From CAZAKZ01 sp964485695 (GTDB lineage Bacteria; Planctomycetota; JAFGQW01): a stretch of DNA of 23,826 bases. Position 1 is the stretch's first letter. Every line of letters begins with the position of its first letter. Of the stretch, positions 6,809 through 14,495 are shown one piece after another. The translations under genes and the position numbers were made by a program. Where the stretch lies: positions 1 to 23,826 of the forward strand of contig CAZAKZ010000089.1 of assembly GCA_964485695.1 (NCBI GenBank), in the 5' to 3' direction. The notes under the pieces were generated by a model, which was not told where the DNA came from, made no database searches, and saw nothing but the letters and a program-made list of their open reading frames with translations.

Positions 6809-7960
6809 GTGGCCGAAATCATCGAGATCGATGTCTCCTTCCAGGAGATCGAGGCCAGGCGCGAGCGGGTGGAAAAAGCCTGGAACTTCGAGACACCCGA
6901 CCGAGTACCGTGCATCCCGGCCCTGGCGCAGCGCTACCTGATGCGGAAAGTAGGCGCCGACTTCCGCGCCTACTACCGGGACCCCGAGGTCATGCTGCGC
7001 ACCCAGATCCTCATGCAGAAGTGGTTGTTCGAGAACATCGACACCGATGCCCACCGCCTCACCGGGGCGTGGCTCTGCGCCTGGACCGATTTTCAGAACA
7101 CCCCGGAGGCGTGCAGTCTGGGCTGCGAGATCCGATTCCAGGAGGACGACATCCCCTGGACCGGTCCGGGATGGGTCCGGGACGATGCCGACCTGAAGAT
7201 CCTGGAATCCATGGACTTTGTTCGTTCGGGCGTCAATGCCCGCCAGATCGCTTTTCGCGAGGCCATGTTGAACGTGGCCGAGAAGTACCCCGTGCGGTTC
7301 CAGGGGGGCGAGGTGGTGTTTCCCGGGCGGCACGCGGCCCTGACCTGCACCTCGTGCGGCCCCTTCGGCGTGGCCGGAGACCTGATGGGCCACGACCGCA
7401 TCTTCCTGGACTGCATCGAGCGGCCCGACTTCGTCCGCGAGGTGCTGCGCATCGTCACCGACAAGATCATCCAGTGGCTCGACTTCTGCATCGAGGAGAT
7501 GGCCCTGCCCGCCCGGGACATCGCCTGGACCGATGACCTGGCCGTGTCCCTGTCCAAGGCGATGTACCGGGACCTGGTGCTGCCGTTCGAGAAGAAGTTG
7601 CGGTTCCACTTCGATGGCGAGGCTTCCTTACACATGTGCGGCCGGAGCGACCACCTGCTGAGGACGTTCCTGGAGGACCTCGACATCCACGCCTTCACCG
7701 GCTTCGGGTACGAGGTCGACCTCGACGCCGTGGCCCGCATCCTGGGCGGCAAGGTGGTCCTGGTGGGCAACGTGAATCCCGTGCTGATCCTCGACGGCAC
7801 ACCGGACCGGGTCCGCGAGGCGGCGCGCAGGGTCATCGAGACCCTCGCTCCCCTGGGGGGATTCATCCTCCAGGACGGCAGCAACATTCCCCCCGGCGCG
7901 CCCGTGGGGAACATCAACGCTCTAATGGATGCGGCCCGGACCTGGGGGCGATATGATTGA
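6809..7960 (+). CDS. Uroporphyrinogen-decarboxylase-family protein (MtaA/CmuA-like methyltransferase fold)
   Basis: 383 residues from GTG 6809, with GGAG at 6798-6801, 7 bases upstream. The TIM-barrel family is shown by TPDRVPCIPALAQRY near the N terminus, the central SCGPFGVAGDLMGHDRIFLD, LHMCGRSDHLLRTFLEDL, and the C-terminal GKVVLVGNVNPVLILDGTP...GGFILQDGSNIPPGAP. The HxCG motif is typical of the corrinoid:CoM methyltransferase branch (MtaA, CmuA), where it supplies zinc ligands, rather than of haem-pathway HemE. The third Cys of that branch (GC before the C-terminal P-rich turn) is here SN, so zinc binding is altered or absent. No corrinoid protein is encoded in the window. Haem synthesis is unlikely. 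The next gene starts 36 bases on. The frame is open further upstream, but that part lacks family similarity. Confidence 0.86.
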   Translation: MAEIIEIDVSFQEIEARRERVEKAWNFETPDRVPCIPALAQRYLMRKVGADFRAYYRDPEVMLRTQILMQKWLFENIDTDAHRLTGAWLCAWTDFQNTPEACSLGCEIRFQEDDIPWTGPGWVRDDADLKILESMDFVRSGVNARQIAFREAMLNVAEKYPVRFQGGEVVFPGRHAALTCTSCGPFGVAGDLMGHDRIFLDCIERPDFVREVLRIVTDKIIQWLDFCIEEMALPARDIAWTDDLAVSLSKAMYRDLVLPFEKKLRFHFDGEASLHMCGRSDHLLRTFLEDLDIHAFTGFGYEVDLDAVARILGGKVVLVGNVNPVLILDGTPDRVREAARRVIETLAPLGGFILQDGSNIPPGAPVGNINALMDAARTWGRYD

Positions 7961-7996
7961 TGGGTGTAGGAATCCCTGAACGGAGAGAATTGCCCC

Positions 7997-8770
7997 ATGG
8001 TGGAGGCTCATTTCCGGTTTTACGAGGAACTCAACGATTTCCTGCCAACCGGGCGGCGGAAGCGGACCTTCGCCCACGACTGTGCGCGCGGAGCCACGGT
8101 GAAGCACGCCCTCGAGGCCCTCGGGGTGCCGCACACCGAGGTGGAAGTGATCCTGGTCAACGGCGAATCCGTGGACTTCGGCCACTGTATTCGTGCGGGC
8201 GACCGCATCAGCGTCTATCCCGTGTTCGAAACCTTCGACGTTTCCCCGCTGCTCCGGCTCCGGCCGGAGCCGCTCCGCCGGGTGCGGTTTCACGTCGACG
8301 TGCACCTGGGCCGCCTCGCCCGCTACCTGCGCATGCTGGGATTCGACACGACCCTGGCCGGGGACGTTGCGGATGCGGACATCGCCCGTACGGCCGTGGC
8401 CGAGCACCGGGTTCTCCTGACCCGGGACCGGAGGCTGCTGAAGCACCGCATCGTCACCCACGGCTGCCTGGTGCGCTCGGACCGGCCCCGGTGCCAGGTC
8501 CAGGAGATCCTGGAACGCCTCCACCTACGCCACCTGGCTCGACCCTTCACCCGGTGCATGGCGTGCAACGGGATTCTCGAGACCGTGGACAAGGCACGGG
8601 TGGAGCCTTGCCTGCCGCCCGGCATCCTCCGCGATTTCCACAGGTTTCTGCAGTGCCCGGGGTGTCGCAAGGTCTACTGGGAGGGATCGCACTTCCGCCG
8701 GATGAAGGTGCTGGTGGAGGAGTTGATGACCTCATGCCCTCATCGAGGCGCTCCAGGAAGGCCTTGCTGA
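7997..8770 (+). CDS. Ubiquitin-like + Mut7-C RNase-fold protein with zinc ribbon
   Basis: 257 residues. Residues 1-80 form a MoaD/ThiS-like ubiquitin fold (VEAHFRFYEELNDFLP, VEVILVNGESVDF, AGDRISVYPVFE), the Ub-Mut7C type, without a C-terminal Gly-Gly. Residues 97-240 are a Mut7-C (PIN-like) domain: FHVDVHLGRLARYLRMLGFD, DADIARTAV, RVLLTRDRRLLKHR. A C-terminal zinc ribbon follows (C187-x2-C190 and C220-x2-C223, the latter CPGCRKVYWEGSHFRRM). The acidic positions D101, D128 and D144 fit the RNase-fold active site. The natural RNA target of such proteins is not established. The start has GGAG about 11 bases upstream. It probably shares a transcript with the preceding URO-D-family gene (36-base gap). 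Confidence 0.9.
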   Translation: MVEAHFRFYEELNDFLPTGRRKRTFAHDCARGATVKHALEALGVPHTEVEVILVNGESVDFGHCIRAGDRISVYPVFETFDVSPLLRLRPEPLRRVRFHVDVHLGRLARYLRMLGFDTTLAGDVADADIARTAVAEHRVLLTRDRRLLKHRIVTHGCLVRSDRPRCQVQEILERLHLRHLARPFTRCMACNGILETVDKARVEPCLPPGILRDFHRFLQCPGCRKVYWEGSHFRRMKVLVEELMTSCPHRGAPGRPC

Positions 8771-8898
8771 AAGTCGGATTCTTTCCGGTCGGGGAGACAT
8801 TCTATCTTTTCCATGGGCATGAAGGAGGTGTCTGTCCCCCTCCTCCTCTTCCGTGGTATCCTTGTCGAGTTGCACCTGGAGGAAGCGAGGAGGACACA

Positions 8899-10164
8899 AT
8901 GACATTCAGGATGGACAGAGCGATGACGAACGCCCGGGCCCTGGCCTGTATCGCCTTGCTCCTTTGGCTCCCGGCGTGTTCCCTGGAAACGGAATCCCCG
9001 GTGGATTGGGCCCGGAGCCTGCTGCGTGAGGTTCCCCTCGTGGACGGCCACAACGACCTGCCGTGGCACTACCACGCCCGATACGGCAGCGACGTCACCA
9101 AGCTGGACCTCCGGGTCCACCAGCCCCGCCTGCAGACCGACATCCCGAGGCTCCGAAAGGGGGGATTGGGCGGGCAGTTCTGGTCCGTGTTCGTCTCCCC
9201 GTCTCTCCCCGGGGAGAAGGCCGTCTGCAGGACTCTGGACCAGATCGACGTGGTGCACGGGATGATCGAGCGCCACCCCGACGTCTTTGCTCTGGCCCTC
9301 ACGGCCGACGACGTGGTGCGGATCCACGGCGAGGGCAGGATCGCCTCCCTCCTCGGCCTGGAGGGCGGCCACAGCATCAACAGCTCTCTGGCCGCATTAC
9401 GCCTGTTCTACCGTTTGGGGGTGCGCTACATGACCCTCACCCACGTCCGGGATACGGGCTGGGCCCATGCCGCAACGGAGAAACCCGATGCGGGCGGCCT
9501 GACCCCGCTGGGGAAAGAGGTGATCCGGGAGATGAACCGGCTGGGCATGCTGGTGGACCTCTCCCACGTGTCCGTCCGGACCATGACGGATACCCTGGCG
9601 GTTTCCACCGCGCCATGCATCTTCTCCCACTCCTCGGCCCGGGCCCTGACGGACCATCCCCGGAACGTGCCCGACGCCGTCCTCGAGGCACTGAAGCAGA
9701 ACAACGGCATCGTCATGGTCACCTTCGTGACCTCCTTCATCAACTCGGAGGTGAAGCGCCACCGAACAGCCCGGAGAGAGGAGCTGAACCGGCTCCGCAA
9801 GGTGCACCGGAAGGACCGGGACCGCGTGAAGAAAGCCCTCGAAGCCTGGAGCCGCGCTCACCCCGCCCCCCGGGCAACCCTGGCCGATGTGGCGGACCAC
9901 ATCGATCACATCAAGAACACCATCGGCGTGGACCACGTGGGCATCGGCTCCGACTTCGACGGCATGGGGCGGGGGCCCGAGGGCCTGGAGGACGTCTCGA
10001 AGTTCGTGGATCTCGTGGCCGAATTGCTCCGGCGGGATTACACCGAGGCGGAGGTCAAGAAAGTGGCGGGCCTGAATCTGCTGCGGGTGCTGCGCGCCGC
10101 CGAGGCCCGGGCCCGGGCGCTCAAAAAAGGACAAACACAGGACACTGCCGTAACAGAACGGTAA
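8899..10164 (+). CDS. Membrane dipeptidase (peptidase M19) lipoprotein
   Basis: 421 residues from ATG 8899, with GAGGAGG at 8887-8893. The signal peptide ends in a lipobox LPAC, so Cys27 should be lipidated; +2 is Ser, so there is no inner-membrane Asp signal. The M19 (renal dipeptidase) domain covers the rest. It has the HxD pair in DGHNDLPWHYH, the bridging Glu in LGLEGGHSIN, later His ligands in LVDLSHVS and IFSHSSARAL, and GIGSDFDGMGRG near the end, so all metal and substrate residues appear intact. The family hydrolyses dipeptides, including some with D-residues; here it acts at the envelope. The frame stays open far upstream (to 7957) over the Mut7-C gene, but that part is spurious. The leader (8771-8898) is pyrimidine-rich with an AGGAGG/CCTCCT inverted repeat. 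Confidence 0.94.
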   Translation: MTFRMDRAMTNARALACIALLLWLPACSLETESPVDWARSLLREVPLVDGHNDLPWHYHARYGSDVTKLDLRVHQPRLQTDIPRLRKGGLGGQFWSVFVSPSLPGEKAVCRTLDQIDVVHGMIERHPDVFALALTADDVVRIHGEGRIASLLGLEGGHSINSSLAALRLFYRLGVRYMTLTHVRDTGWAHAATEKPDAGGLTPLGKEVIREMNRLGMLVDLSHVSVRTMTDTLAVSTAPCIFSHSSARALTDHPRNVPDAVLEALKQNNGIVMVTFVTSFINSEVKRHRTARREELNRLRKVHRKDRDRVKKALEAWSRAHPAPRATLADVADHIDHIKNTIGVDHVGIGSDFDGMGRGPEGLEDVSKFVDLVAELLRRDYTEAEVKKVAGLNLLRVLRAAEARARALKKGQTQDTAVTER

Positions 10165-10228
10165 CATCCTTGCACTACACTCCTGCGAGTGGTTTGAACG
10201 AAATGTCTTTTTGAAAGGAGTGAGTGTT

Positions 10229-11716
10229 ATGTCCTTGTTCAAGACCGCCCTTCTCGCCTCGATGCTCATCGCAATCCCCTGGGCTTCGATACTAGAGTCC
10301 CAGGAGCCATCCCTGTCCGAGCTCCTGGAAAAGGGGATCTACACCGAGGAGGCCGTGGGAGACCTGGAGGCCGCCATCAAGATCTACGGCCGCATCGTGA
10401 AGCACGGCGAGGCCCAGCGGCCTATCGTGGCCCGGGCGCTCTACCGCATGGGCACGTGCTTCCTCAAGTCCGGGAAGAAGGCCAGGGCCATGGCCGCTTT
10501 CCAGAAGCTGGTCAAGGACTTCGCCGACCAGGGTGATCTCGTGGCCCGGGCGCGGGCCCACCTGCCCGGGCCCGAGGCCGCCAAGGCCTCCCTGGTTCCG
10601 GCACCCTGGGAGGATGGCGAGGTCCTGAGATTCTCCATGAAGTTCAATCCCATATCCGGACCGGGCAAGCTCGCCGGAACGCACCTCGGGGAGACGATCT
10701 ACTCCGTGTTTCAAAAACAGGTCAGCGGCAAGCCCGCCTGGAGGCAGGAACAGTACATGGGGTGCCCGAAGTTCGGCGTCCGGAAGTATTGCTACGTGGA
10801 GGCCGAGCTGGATGGCTTCTTGCCCCTGACCTCGGTCCTCTACCACTCCAACATCGGCCAGGCACGGACCGAGTATACCGGCAAAGAACGACGCTTGATC
10901 CTGAACCGGCCCGGCAAAAAACCGGCTCCCGAACCCTTCGTCCAGAAGCTGGAACAGGCCGTGTTCGACAACGAACAAAACATCTACATCGCCAGACGGC
11001 TCCCCCTGAAGATGGGCTTCAAGACCCGCATCACCCTCGCCGGTCGTCCCGGCTCTGTCTACAATGTGGATATCCACGTCGTCGGCCAGGAGATCGTGGA
11101 AGTCCAGGCCGGGAAGTTCGAGTGCTTCAGGATCTCGCTATCCGTGGGATCCATATCGGAAACCTACTGGATCTCGAAATGCCCACACAGGTATCCCGTC
11201 AAGCTGGAGAGCGCCGAAGCCGTCCTCGAGCTGGTCGAGATCTCGCGGCGTAACACAAAAGCCCGGACCTACGAGGAAAAGGAACTCGGATTCTCCCTCG
11301 AAGTCCCGGCCGGTTGGGAAATCCTCCGGTGCGCCGGTTCAGGATGCAAGGAGGAGGGGCGGGTGCAGGTCTTTTCACCCGGCATGACGGTGTGGGGCAT
11401 GGTCTTTTTCGAGGCGAGCAAGGAAGTCGTGAGCGCCCGGGACAGTGCCGAGAAGCAGATCAAGGGGATGAAGAAGAAGATCAAGGATTATAGGGTGAGG
11501 CCGGGAACCTTGAAGGAAATGAAGCTCTCGGGATTCACCGCCATGGCCTACGTGGCCGACCACACGCTCCGGGGCTGGAACTTGACGGAACACCATACCT
11601 GTATCTCCACCGACAAGGGCGTGTTCTTCTTCGTGTTCGTGGTGGATCGAGAGCAGTTCGATTCGTATCGTGACTTCATCCGGTCCATCCTCGACAGTTT
11701 CAAGGTCAAAGAGTAG
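10229..11716 (+). CDS. Exported TPR + DUF3108-like + PsbP/DcrB-like protein
   Basis: 495 residues from ATG 10229; AAAGGAG at 10214-10220 fixes the start (an in-frame ATG at 10211 lies before it). Residues 1-24 are a signal peptide. Residues 30-110 are a TPR-like repeat pair (GDLEAAIKIYGRIVK, ARALYRMGTCFLKSGKKARA, AFQKLVKDFADQ) of a type frequent in environmental phyla. Residues 125-340 are a beta-rich region resembling DUF3108 (YCYVEAELDGFLPLTSVLYH, VVGQEIVEVQAGKFECFRI). Residues 345-495 start with ELGFSLEVPAGWEI and end with DSYRDFIRSILDSF, the pattern of PsbP/DcrB-like domains. Function unknown. It stands 10 bases upstream of the histidine kinase gene, so it may be that kinase's periplasmic partner. 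Domain names come from pattern only; the TPR part is the surest. Confidence 0.78.
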   Translation: MSLFKTALLASMLIAIPWASILESQEPSLSELLEKGIYTEEAVGDLEAAIKIYGRIVKHGEAQRPIVARALYRMGTCFLKSGKKARAMAAFQKLVKDFADQGDLVARARAHLPGPEAAKASLVPAPWEDGEVLRFSMKFNPISGPGKLAGTHLGETIYSVFQKQVSGKPAWRQEQYMGCPKFGVRKYCYVEAELDGFLPLTSVLYHSNIGQARTEYTGKERRLILNRPGKKPAPEPFVQKLEQAVFDNEQNIYIARRLPLKMGFKTRITLAGRPGSVYNVDIHVVGQEIVEVQAGKFECFRISLSVGSISETYWISKCPHRYPVKLESAEAVLELVEISRRNTKARTYEEKELGFSLEVPAGWEILRCAGSGCKEEGRVQVFSPGMTVWGMVFFEASKEVVSARDSAEKQIKGMKKKIKDYRVRPGTLKEMKLSGFTAMAYVADHTLRGWNLTEHHTCISTDKGVFFFVFVVDREQFDSYRDFIRSILDSFKVKE

Positions 11717-11726
11717 AGGTACGCGA

Positions 11727-13748
11727 ATGGTCTGGCGGATGCGAAAAACCATCCCGGGCCGGGGCCGAGGTCCCTGGCCCGTGGTGGTGCTGCTGGTCCT
11801 GATCGTGGCTGTTCCCACGGCCTGGGTGCTGTGGTTCATGAACGAGGCCCTGGAGAACCAGCGGCTGGCCGTCCGGCAGAAGCTCGCCGAGGTGCATCAC
11901 GGCGCTCACACGAACCACAGGCAGCAACAGCCCTCCGCCTGGGAGAGCCGCATCCTCGCCCTGAGCCGTAGGGGGGAAAACCACGGCGGTTCCGAGATCT
12001 TCAAGGACATCGTGGAATCCGGACTGGCGGACGGCGCGGTGGTCGTGGGCCAGGGCGGCACACCGCTCTATCCCGCGACTTCCGGCACCCGCCTGGATGA
12101 GGTGGAAGCCCAGCCCAGGACCTGGCAGGCGGCCCGCGACCTCGAGTTCCGCAAGGAGGATCCCCTGGCTGCAGCCGCGGCCTACGCCGGAATCGCCCGG
12201 GAAGCGGACGATGCGGACCTGGCAGGCCAGGCCCTGCTGGCCGAGGCGCGATGCCGCGCCAAGGCGGGCCAGAAGGATGCGGCCGTGAAGCTGTTGATCG
12301 GGGAACTCGCCTCGATAAACTATGGCCGTGCCCGGACCGCCACCGGCCGCCTCATCCAGCCCGATGCACTTCTGCGCGGTGCTCAGCTCCTTTCCGGTGG
12401 GGATCGGACGCGGTTCGAGCGCATCCTGGATCTCCTGGTCCGCCGCCTCCGGGACTACAGCCAGGGCGATCTTCCCGCCGGCCAGCGGCGTTTCCTCATG
12501 AAACAGTGCAGGTCCCTCGATGCGGACCGCGCCGTGTTCCCCACCCTGGCCGCCGAGGACCTGGCCGCGGCCTATCTCGAATCCCACGGCGATCCATCCC
12601 GGCGGACTTTCGGCTCTCTCCTCTCCACGCAGGTGTCCTGGCTGGCGGAGCACGGAATGGAGGGCGGGCCGTTCCTCCAGCCCTGCCGCATCGGCTCGGT
12701 CTGGGAACTCAGACTTCCCAGGGAAGGGATCGTGGCGCTCTTCCGGAAAGAGACGATCCTCGCCGAGATCCGGTCCATGGGGGAGGGGCCGGGCCTTCCA
12801 CCGACAGACGCGGTGAAGCTCCTGCCCCCGGGCCAGCCGTACGAGCCGTCGGCCGGCGCCGTCACCCTGCCCGCCGACCGGCCTCTGGCGGGGTGGCATT
12901 TCGTGCTCGAAGCGGAAGCGGAAAACGCACTCCAGGGGCAGGGACTGGTCTATCTGTGGATGGGCCTGCTCTTCATCGCCTCCACCCTGGCCCTGGCCGC
13001 CCTCATGGCATGGTTCCTCGGCCGGCAGCTGCAACTCACCCGACTCAAGAACGACCTTGTGGCCACCGTCACCCACGAGCTGAAAACCCCCCTGGCCTCG
13101 ATCCGCATGCTCGTGGATACCCTCCTGGACGGCCGCTACGAGGAACAACAGACGGTCCGGGAGTATCTGGAGCTCATCGCGCGGGAAAACGCCCGCCTCA
13201 GCCGCCTCATCGAGAATTTCCTCACGTTCTCGCGCATGGAGCGAGGAAAACGGTCTTTTGACCTGACACCCGCCGATGCCGCGGGAATCGCACGCGACGC
13301 CGTCGAGGCCGTGCGCGAGAAATTCGAGGCCGCCGGATTCAGCCTGGAAGTCGAAATCGCCCCTGACCTGCCCGAGATCCTGGCCGATGCCGACGCCCTG
13401 GAGACCGTGGTTCTCAATCTCCTGGACAACGCCTACAAGTACTCCCGGCAGGACCGGCGCGTGGCCCTGCGCGTGTCTGAGCGCGGCGGGCAAGTGGGCA
13501 TCGAGGTGGAGGATCACGGCATCGGCATGTCGCCCCGCGCTGCACGCAAGGTCTTCGAGCGGTTCTACCAGGTGGACCGCAGCCTTTCGAGACAGGTCGG
13601 CGGATGTGGTCTCGGCCTGAGCATCGTGAGGTTCGTGGTGGATGCCCACGGTGGAGTCGTTGAGGTGGAGAGCCGGCCCGGGGAGGGCAGCCGGTTCACG
13701 GTGCGGCTCCCTGCTACCGGTGCAGGCGACCGGGAAGAGCCCGGGTAA
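11727..13748 (+). CDS. Sensor histidine kinase with large extracytoplasmic helical domain
   Basis: 673 residues from ATG 11727 (AGAGGT upstream). TM1 is at about 16-38 and TM2 at about 408-433. Between them lie about 370 residues outside the cytoplasm, much longer than usual, with TPR/SEL-like alanine-rich helices (WQAARDLEFRKEDPLAAAAA, ALLAEARCRAKAGQKDAAVK). There is no PAS or CACHE signature that I can see and no HAMP domain. The kinase core follows directly: HisKA with TVTHELKTPLASIRM (phospho-acceptor H450), N box NLLDNAYKYSR (N564), G1 VEDHGIGMS, F box ERFYQVDRSLSR, G2 GCGLGLSIV. This is a complete HPK1-type kinase. It sits between the exported TPR protein and an OmpR-type regulator with 10- and 12-base gaps, so a single operon is very likely. 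An earlier in-frame ATG (11670) would overlap the preceding gene and is rejected. Confidence 0.93.
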   Translation: MVWRMRKTIPGRGRGPWPVVVLLVLIVAVPTAWVLWFMNEALENQRLAVRQKLAEVHHGAHTNHRQQQPSAWESRILALSRRGENHGGSEIFKDIVESGLADGAVVVGQGGTPLYPATSGTRLDEVEAQPRTWQAARDLEFRKEDPLAAAAAYAGIAREADDADLAGQALLAEARCRAKAGQKDAAVKLLIGELASINYGRARTATGRLIQPDALLRGAQLLSGGDRTRFERILDLLVRRLRDYSQGDLPAGQRRFLMKQCRSLDADRAVFPTLAAEDLAAAYLESHGDPSRRTFGSLLSTQVSWLAEHGMEGGPFLQPCRIGSVWELRLPREGIVALFRKETILAEIRSMGEGPGLPPTDAVKLLPPGQPYEPSAGAVTLPADRPLAGWHFVLEAEAENALQGQGLVYLWMGLLFIASTLALAALMAWFLGRQLQLTRLKNDLVATVTHELKTPLASIRMLVDTLLDGRYEEQQTVREYLELIARENARLSRLIENFLTFSRMERGKRSFDLTPADAAGIARDAVEAVREKFEAAGFSLEVEIAPDLPEILADADALETVVLNLLDNAYKYSRQDRRVALRVSERGGQVGIEVEDHGIGMSPRAARKVFERFYQVDRSLSRQVGGCGLGLSIVRFVVDAHGGVVEVESRPGEGSRFTVRLPATGAGDREEPG

Positions 13749-13760
13749 GGAATCCTGATC

Positions 13761-14456
13761 ATGACCCGCAAGACCGTGCTGATCATCGAGGATGACGAGG
13801 CCATGCTCCGCGGCCTCCAGGACAATTTCTCCTTCGAGGGATATCGCACGTGCATTGCTACGGACGGGGAAGAGGGGATCCGGGCCGCCCTCCACGACGC
13901 CCCGGATCTCGTCCTCCTCGACATCATGCTCCCCGGGGTGAACGGGTTCGAGGTCTGCCGACGTATCCGCGAGGCCGGTCTCGAGATGCCCATCATCATG
14001 CTCACGGCCAAAGGGCAGGAGGAAGACATCCTCCGCGGCCTCAACCTCGGCGCGGACGACTACGTGGTGAAACCGTTCAGCATCCGGGAGCTGCTGGCGC
14101 GGGCCCGGGCCTTCCTGCGACGCCACCGCAAGGAAGAGCCCGGGACCTATCGCTTCGGCGACTTCGAGCTGGACCTCGACTCCCACAAGCTGCTCCGGGG
14201 CGCCCGGGAGGTGCCCCTCACCCCCAAGGAGTTCAGGCTCCTCGAATACTTTCTGCGCCGGGCAGGGCGGGCACTGACCCGGGAGGACATCCTGGACACC
14301 GTCTGGGGCCGGGATATCCTGGTCACGGCCAGGAGCGTGGACCGGTGCGTCGCAACCCTGCGCGGGAAGATCGAGGCCGACCCGAGCCGGCCCCGGTTCA
14401 TCCGGACCCTCCGGGACATCGGCTACCGGTTCGAGGTGGAGGAGGACCGGCCCTGA
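13761..14456 (+). CDS. OmpR/PhoB-family response regulator
   Basis: 231 residues. The receiver domain (1-120) has the acidic pair E10-D11-D12, phospho-acceptor D54 in LVLLDIMLPG, T82 and K104 (VVKPF). The winged-helix DNA-binding domain (about 130-228) has LTPKEFRLLEYFLRRAG, LTREDILDTVWG, RSVDRCVATLRGKIE and the C-terminal hairpin RTLRDIGYRFE. It is intact and of normal length. AAGGA stands 9 bases before the ATG, and the gap to the kinase gene is 12 bases, so it is the cognate partner. Its targets are unknown; a natural candidate is its own operon. It ends 39 bases before the stop of the convergent secreted-protein gene. Confidence 0.96.
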   Translation: MTRKTVLIIEDDEAMLRGLQDNFSFEGYRTCIATDGEEGIRAALHDAPDLVLLDIMLPGVNGFEVCRRIREAGLEMPIIMLTAKGQEEDILRGLNLGADDYVVKPFSIRELLARARAFLRRHRKEEPGTYRFGDFELDLDSHKLLRGAREVPLTPKEFRLLEYFLRRAGRALTREDILDTVWGRDILVTARSVDRCVATLRGKIEADPSRPRFIRTLRDIGYRFEVEEDRP

Positions 14457-14495
14457 GGGCGTCCGCTTCCAGGCCGGTGAATGAGCGCCGTCGAT

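Noticed and set aside
7957..8898. N-terminal extension of the dipeptidase frame
   Set aside because: It overlaps the Mut7-C gene in a different phase; the lipoprotein signal peptide and ribosome site start at 8899.
8813..8902. 29-residue open frame whose stop overlaps the dipeptidase ATG as ATGA
   Set aside because: No ribosome site before either possible ATG (8813, 8819); the overlap may be chance. A leader peptide is not excluded.
10178..10193. Small CACTC-CTGC-GAGTG hairpin before the exported TPR gene
   Set aside because: Only five base pairs and no T-run; too weak to call a terminator after the dipeptidase gene.
11706..14186. 826-codon open frame antisense to the kinase and regulator genes
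   Set aside because: It mirrors the GC-rich codon pattern of the real genes, has no family motifs and lacks a ribosome site.
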